Shown: positions 7,421 through 10,856 of the stretch, piece after piece | How the letters are laid out: each line of letters starts with the position of its first letter | Numbering within the stretch: position 1 is the stretch's first letter | Assembly: GCA_945861255.1 (NCBI GenBank) | Contig: CAMAUG010000107.1 | Span: forward strand, 1-10,856 | Direction of reading: 5' to 3' | Origin: Candidatus Sulfopaludibacter sp. SbA3 | GTDB taxonomy: Bacteria > Acidobacteriota > Terriglobia > Bryobacterales > Bryobacteraceae | Length of the DNA: 10,856 bases | Program-made: the position numbers and the translations under genes | The notes under the pieces: generated by a model | Seen by the model: the letters and a program-made list of their open reading frames with translations, nothing else | Databases searched by the model: none | What the model was told of the DNA's origin: nothing

Positions 7421-7975
7421 GTGAGCCCAGCAACCACGGAAATCGTTCGCATTTCCACGCCTCAGTGCGAGCCGGGGATCGGCAAGATCATCCGGACTCC
7501 CGAGTCGGCGGATTTAATCGACGGAGTGTGTGTACGTCCCTTCGACGTGTGGCCGGACGACCGCGGCTACTTCCTGGAAGTGGTCCGGATGAAGCAGGGC
7601 TTGGCGGCCGGCTTCGCGCCGGAGGAAACACAAGTATCGGCTGCCCTGAGTTATCCCGGAACCATCAAGGCGTTTCATTTCCATCTCCATCAGACCGATT
7701 TGTGGGCGCCATCCAAAGGAATGTTCCAGGTGGCCCTGGTGGATCTGCGGCCGGAATCGCGGACATTTGGATTGAAGAACACACTGTATGTGGGCCCGCT
7801 GAAACCGTGGCAAATTCTGATTCCGCCGGGGGTCGGACACGGTTACAAAGTGATCGGCGAAGACGCGGCCATGTTGATCTATGTGACCAACCGCCTGTAC
7901 AACCCAAAAGACGAAGGCCGCATCGCCTACAACGAACCGTCCCTGGCCTACGACTGGGAACTCCAACACAAATGA
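7421..7975 (+). CDS. RmlC-like cupin, dTDP-4-dehydrorhamnose 3,5-epimerase family (atypical)
   Basis: The protein has 184 residues from GTG at 7421. An in-frame TAA at 7412 rules out earlier starts, no ATG occurs before conserved sequence, and no clear Shine-Dalgarno site is visible. The double-stranded beta-helix core matches RmlC: WPDDRGYF (about 44-51), IKAFHFH (82-88), FQVALVDLRP (102-111), IPPGVGHGY (134-142) and YVTNRLYNP (154-162). Classical enzymes invert C3 and C5 of dTDP-4-keto-6-deoxyglucose. The catalytic His (H86) and Tyr (Y154) are kept. The usual Lys near position 72 of RmlC is replaced by Asp (D93), the Arg before the His motif by Lys (K83), and the C-terminal segment carrying the dyad Asp is missing. 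It may therefore be a single epimerase or a different sugar-modifying cupin. It overlaps rfbB by ATGA, so the two probably act in sequence. Confidence 0.85.
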   Translation: MSPATTEIVRISTPQCEPGIGKIIRTPESADLIDGVCVRPFDVWPDDRGYFLEVVRMKQGLAAGFAPEETQVSAALSYPGTIKAFHFHLHQTDLWAPSKGMFQVALVDLRPESRTFGLKNTLYVGPLKPWQILIPPGVGHGYKVIGEDAAMLIYVTNRLYNPKDEGRIAYNEPSLAYDWELQHK

Positions 7976-8991
7976 GGTTTCTGGTAACCGGAGGCGCTGG
8001 TTTTATCGGCAGCGCGTTTGTCCGGCTTCTGCTGGGCCCCGCGCGCGGTGAGTCCAGCTTCGACGTCGTCAATCTGGACAAACTCACATACGCCGGCAAC
8101 CTGGAGAACCTGGCGTCTATCGCCGGTCACCCGCGGTACCGGTTCGTGCACGGCGATATCTGCGATGCTGGTGTGGTCAGCGCTCTGGTGGCCGATGTGC
8201 GGCCGGACGTCATCGTCAACTTCGCCGCGGAATCGCACGTGGACCGCAGCATTCTGTCTCCCGCTCCGGTATTCGAAACGAATCTGCGCGGTACGTTCAC
8301 GCTGCTTGAAGCCGCGCGCCTGCACAAAACTCCCCGCTTTCTGCATGTGTCCACCGACGAGGTGTATGGCAGCATCGATCCGCCGCATGAGGCGGATGAA
8401 AACTACCCGCTCCGGGCCAGTAGTCCATATTCGGCTTCGAAAGCCGGGTCGGATTTGCTGGCCCTGTCGTACTTCGCCACTTATAAGATGCCGGTGACGG
8501 TCACGCGGGCATCCAATAACTACGGTCCGTACCAGTTTCCCGAAAAACTGATCCCGCTGATGATTTCAAACGCGCTGGAAGGCAAGGCCTTGCCGATATA
8601 CGGCGACGGCATGCAGGTGCGCGACTGGCTGTATGTGGACGATCATTGCCGCGCGATCCTGGCGGCAATCGAGCGTGGGCGCCCCGGTGAGATCTACAAC
8701 ATTGGAGGCAGCCGCGCGCTGCCCAACGTGGAAGTAGTCAAGTTTATTCTGGACGCCGTGGGCAAGCCCCATTCCCTGATGCAAACCGTGGTGGACCGCC
8801 CAGGCCACGACCGCCGCTACGCGCTCTCCAGCGAAAAGCTGGTGCGGGAAACCGGCTGGCAGGCGGCGATGCCGTTTGAAGAGGGTCTGAAGGCGACCGT
8901 CGAGTGGTACCGCAACAACGCGGCATGGACCGCGCGCGTGAAATCCGGCGAATATCAGAACTACTACGAACGCAACTACGCGAACCGTTGA
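7972..8991 (+). CDS. rfbB: dTDP-glucose 4,6-dehydratase (RmlB/RfbB)
   Basis: The protein has 339 residues, normal for the family. ATG at 7972 overlaps the previous stop as ATGA. It is an extended short-chain dehydrogenase: NAD-binding GGAGFIG at residues 7-13, LDKLTYAGNL (NAD ribose contact and family hallmark), FAAESHVDRSI, catalytic STDEVYG at 127-133 (Thr128, Asp129, Glu130), and Tyr153-x3-Lys157 in PYSASK. RASNNYGPYQFPEKLIP and RPGHDRRYA are signature RmlB sequences. The enzyme converts dTDP-glucose to dTDP-4-keto-6-deoxyglucose in the cytoplasm, the branch point to rhamnose and other deoxysugars. The thymidylyltransferase (rmlA) and reductase (rmlD) partners are not in the window. The end of the gene is embedded in a strong inverted repeat. 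The frame remains open for nearly 200 codons upstream through the rmlC-like gene, but that is a GC-bias artefact. Confidence 0.96.
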   Translation: MRFLVTGGAGFIGSAFVRLLLGPARGESSFDVVNLDKLTYAGNLENLASIAGHPRYRFVHGDICDAGVVSALVADVRPDVIVNFAAESHVDRSILSPAPVFETNLRGTFTLLEAARLHKTPRFLHVSTDEVYGSIDPPHEADENYPLRASSPYSASKAGSDLLALSYFATYKMPVTVTRASNNYGPYQFPEKLIPLMISNALEGKALPIYGDGMQVRDWLYVDDHCRAILAAIERGRPGEIYNIGGSRALPNVEVVKFILDAVGKPHSLMQTVVDRPGHDRRYALSSEKLVRETGWQAAMPFEEGLKATVEWYRNNAAWTARVKSGEYQNYYERNYANR

Positions 8992-9019
8992 GACCCGCGG
9001 CGGGTCTCAACGGTTCGTG
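8979..9019. terminator. Strong inverted repeat at the rfbB stop, probable bidirectional transcript end
   Basis: CGAACCGTTGAGACCCGC (8981-8998) is perfectly repeated in inverse at 9000-9017, with one extra C-G pair and a G-U pair possible outside. In RNA this gives at least 17 continuous pairs around a CGG loop. It contains the last codons and stop of rfbB and lies before the convergent gene ending at 9029, so either transcript would form it. No T-run follows on either strand, so it is not a standard intrinsic terminator. Confidence 0.75.
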
Positions 9020-9028
9020 GCAACGTTG

Positions 9029-9265
9029 TCAGCGGCCGGATGCCTGGCCGGTGGCGCTGTCCCGAGGACTCTTCACGTCGCTCTGCTGCTTCTGGTGCCG
9101 TTTGTCCCCGGCCTTTGCGGCTGCGGTCTTCGCCGCGTCTTTGGACGCGCCGTCCTGGGCTTTGCCGGCGCTCGCGTCACTTGCTTTCGAGTGATCAGCC
9201 GCTCGACTCTTATCTTGCGCCATTACCAGCGTGGCCGCCATCAAACAGATTCCGATTAGTTTCAT
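9029..9265 (-). CDS. Small secreted Ala/Lys/Asp-rich protein, unknown function
   Basis: The protein has 78 residues from ATG at 9265. GGAAGGAAG eight or so bases upstream (minus sense) is an excellent ribosome-binding site and selects this start over an in-frame one 14 codons earlier. Residues 1-16 form a signal peptide (MKLIGICLMAATLVMA), with cleavage likely after residue 16 or 22. The mature part is almost entirely Ala, Lys, Asp, Ser, Gly and Gln, with no aromatic residue and no predicted fold, so it is probably disordered. There is no cysteine after the signal, so it is not a lipoprotein. Low-complexity secreted proteins of this sort are common near envelope genes; I do not recognise a family. 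It is convergent with rfbB and lies 138 bp downstream of the TPR gene on the same strand. Confidence 0.72.
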   Translation of the reverse strand: MKLIGICLMAATLVMAQDKSRAADHSKASDASAGKAQDGASKDAAKTAAAKAGDKRHQKQQSDVKSPRDSATGQASGR

Positions 9266-9403
9266 GAGATTCTTCCTTCCGTACTCACTTCGGCAGGCTT
9301 CCATCAAGCCTTTAACGGAACGGCAAAAAGTGCTTGAGCCCAGCCGGGTTTAGGAGGAATCTGGCAAGCGCACGCCGGGAGCTACACGGCTCTCTCGGGT
9401 TCT
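9266..9403 (-). other. Intergenic region between the TPR gene and the small secreted protein gene
   Basis: The 138 bp hold the Shine-Dalgarno site of the small gene and some short complementary stretches (for example GAGC/GCTC near 9380-9395), but no strong terminator and no promoter I would defend. Both minus-strand genes could share a transcript. Confidence 0.4.
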
Positions 9404-10828
9404 CTAACGCCGCGCTGTGGCGGTCGCGGGGGGGATTACCTGCTTGCCGTTGGCGGTGTATTCGGACGAGCGGCGGTCGTCTTCGAGCGCAGCTGCGCGC
9501 TCGCCCAGGCGTCTGCGGGCGACGGCCCGGTTGTGATATGCGTTCGCGTAGTATGGGTTCAGCCGGATGGCCTCGCTGAAATCCGCCACGGCGCGGTCAT
9601 AGCGCCGCAACAACAATTGTGCGAACCCTCGCGCGTTGTAGGAACTGGCGCGGCTGGGGTCAATGGCGATGGCGCGATCCAGCGCCTGCAAGGCTTCGGC
9701 GAAATTCTCGACGCTGGTGTGAGTGCGCCCCAGCCGGTCATAGTAATCCGCGTTTCCCGCCTTCGCCGTTACCGTCGCCACCACCGCCGCCGCCTCGCGG
9801 GGTAGCCCGGGCGCCACACCGGGAGTCCTCCCGGGCGGGGAAGAGCCGGGAGTCTGTGACGGTGCCCCACCCGGCTGGTTCTTCGCGTTTACGGCCTGGA
9901 ACGACTGCCAGGTGTCGTTTAGAAAAGCCAACGGCTGATCCAATGTCTGGGCCGTCTCCGCCGCGCGGTTCAGCGCGGGGATCGCACGCTCCGGCGTATT
10001 CATCTGCAGGTAGGCTTCCGCGCGGCATAGGTACGCGCTGAAGGAGTTCTGATTGGCCTGCACGGCGCGATCGCAATCTTCCAGAGCCTGCTGGGCCAAT
10101 CCGTCGCGCAGAAACATCGACGCCCGCCCCAGGTATCCCCGGTCGGAGTTAGGCAACAGGGAAATGGCTACCGTGAAATCGTCGATCGCCAACTTGCTCT
10201 GTCCCTGCTGCTGGAAAAAGCTGCCGCGCAACAGGTAGCCATCGGCATTGCCCGAATCGCGAAGGATGGTTTCGTTGACATCAGCCATGGCAGGGGCCGC
10301 CTCTCCCAGGGCCGCGTACGCCGTCGCCCTTGAAAGATATGCGCGCGAGTTGTTGGGCTGTAACTTCAGAGATTGCGAAAAATCGGCCGCGGCGCTGGCA
10401 TATTCACCCAACTGATGATAGGACTGGCCGCGCCGCAGAAACGCGGCATCGTTCTTGGGGTCGAACTCAATGGCATCGCTATAAGCTTCGATCGCCGCGC
10501 GGTACAATTTGAGCTCTTCCAGGCGCCGGCCCTCGTTGTAGGACTCCTGCGCTCGCTTGAAATTCGAGAGCACGGCGGGTTTGCCCGGGGCGACCGGTGC
10601 CGGGACAGGCGCAAGCTGCCGATCCGCGGTCACCCGTCCCGTGCGCTGATTCCGCGCCATTTGCCGGATGGTCTCCTGTAAACCGCGCACTTCGGCCTGC
10701 AAGCGCTTCAGAGCGTCCTGCAACTGGTCGAGCGTGGTGGGCAGGTTGGGCTGGGTTTGCGCGATGAGCAGACCGGCCAGCGAGCCGATCACAACGGCGG
10801 CGCCAATCAGACGGCTTGGCTTTACCAT
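9404..10828 (-). CDS. Membrane-anchored or secreted tetratricopeptide repeat protein
   Basis: The protein has 474 residues from ATG at 10828, with only a weak GGA ribosome-binding site upstream. Residues 7-23 are a hydrophobic signal or anchor segment. Residues 33-58 (LDQLQDALKRLQAEVRGLQETI) form a short coiled coil, as in YbgF/CpoB-like periplasmic proteins that trimerise through such a helix. Residues 65-88 are a Pro/Ala linker. TPR units of 34 residues follow at about 93-126, 127-160, 161-194, 195-228, 229-262 and 263-296. A Pro/Gly/Ser/Thr-rich linker (about 318-345) separates a second TPR block at 360-393, 394-427 and 428-461. TPR proteins act as protein-binding scaffolds; no enzyme domain is present. 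Placement near envelope genes suggests an assembly role in the periplasm, which is inference. Confidence 0.9.
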   Translation of the reverse strand: MVKPSRLIGAAVVIGSLAGLLIAQTQPNLPTTLDQLQDALKRLQAEVRGLQETIRQMARNQRTGRVTADRQLAPVPAPVAPGKPAVLSNFKRAQESYNEGRRLEELKLYRAAIEAYSDAIEFDPKNDAAFLRRGQSYHQLGEYASAAADFSQSLKLQPNNSRAYLSRATAYAALGEAAPAMADVNETILRDSGNADGYLLRGSFFQQQGQSKLAIDDFTVAISLLPNSDRGYLGRASMFLRDGLAQQALEDCDRAVQANQNSFSAYLCRAEAYLQMNTPERAIPALNRAAETAQTLDQPLAFLNDTWQSFQAVNAKNQPGGAPSQTPGSSPPGRTPGVAPGLPREAAAVVATVTAKAGNADYYDRLGRTHTSVENFAEALQALDRAIAIDPSRASSYNARGFAQLLLRRYDRAVADFSEAIRLNPYYANAYHNRAVARRRLGERAAALEDDRRSSEYTANGKQVIPPATATARR

Positions 10829-10856
10829 ATTGGATTCCGCGATCCGGGGGAGGGAC

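Noticed and set aside
7375..8991. 538-codon open frame suggesting an N-terminal extension of RmlB
   Set aside because: The first 199 codons are an out-of-frame reading of the RmlC-like gene; the RmlB fold starts exactly at the ATG at 7972.
7421..8991. Complete dTDP-rhamnose operon
   Set aside because: Only rmlB and an atypical rmlC-like gene are present; no rmlA or rmlD lies in the window.
42..9398. 13-base match (ACGGCTCTCTCGG) at 42-54 and 9386-9398
   Set aside because: About one such match is expected by chance in a window of this size, and neither flank extends.

Overview
The window is high-GC, gene-dense bacterial DNA with no RNA genes, insertion sequences, CRISPR array or integrase. 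The organism is probably a diderm. A secreted protein ends in aromatic residues like an outer-membrane barrel, there is a lipoprotein with a lipobox, and most other products are envelope-directed. The mix of a DUF6526 protein, a toast-rack lipoprotein, a tetratricopeptide protein and small secreted proteins of unknown function suggests Acidobacteriota (Bryobacter/Solibacter-like). This is an inference from family distribution, not a proven assignment.

Layout. (1) Bases 1-4186, minus strand: a family 2 glycosyltransferase with an unusual long coiled-coil stalk and a carbohydrate-binding-like C-terminal domain. Its stop codon overlaps, as ATGA, the start of an LtaS-type phosphoglycerol transferase/sulfatase that runs off the left edge of the window. 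(2) Bases 4187-4497: a divergent intergenic region. (3) Bases 4498-8991, plus strand: a putative outer-membrane beta-barrel protein, a membrane-anchored coiled-coil protein, a DUF6526 membrane protein whose Shine-Dalgarno site lies in a hairpin loop, a toast-rack/LiaF-like lipoprotein, then a translationally coupled pair for nucleotide-sugar synthesis (an RmlC-like cupin and RmlB). (4) A near-perfect 18-bp-arm inverted repeat at 8979-9019 separates this block from convergent genes. (5) Bases 9029-10828, minus strand: a 78-residue secreted charged protein and a TPR protein.

How they fit together. RmlB makes dTDP-4-keto-6-deoxyglucose and the RmlC-like protein may modify it. The glycosyltransferase could build a surface glycan, and the LtaS-like enzyme could decorate or modify such a glycan on the outer face of the inner membrane. 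The middle block looks like envelope proteins of unknown role. The most unusual items are the three-part glycosyltransferase and its coupling to an LtaS-like enzyme with Ser in place of the usual nucleophilic Thr, the RmlC homologue that lacks several residues of the classical active site, and the two hairpins placed exactly at a start site and at a stop codon.
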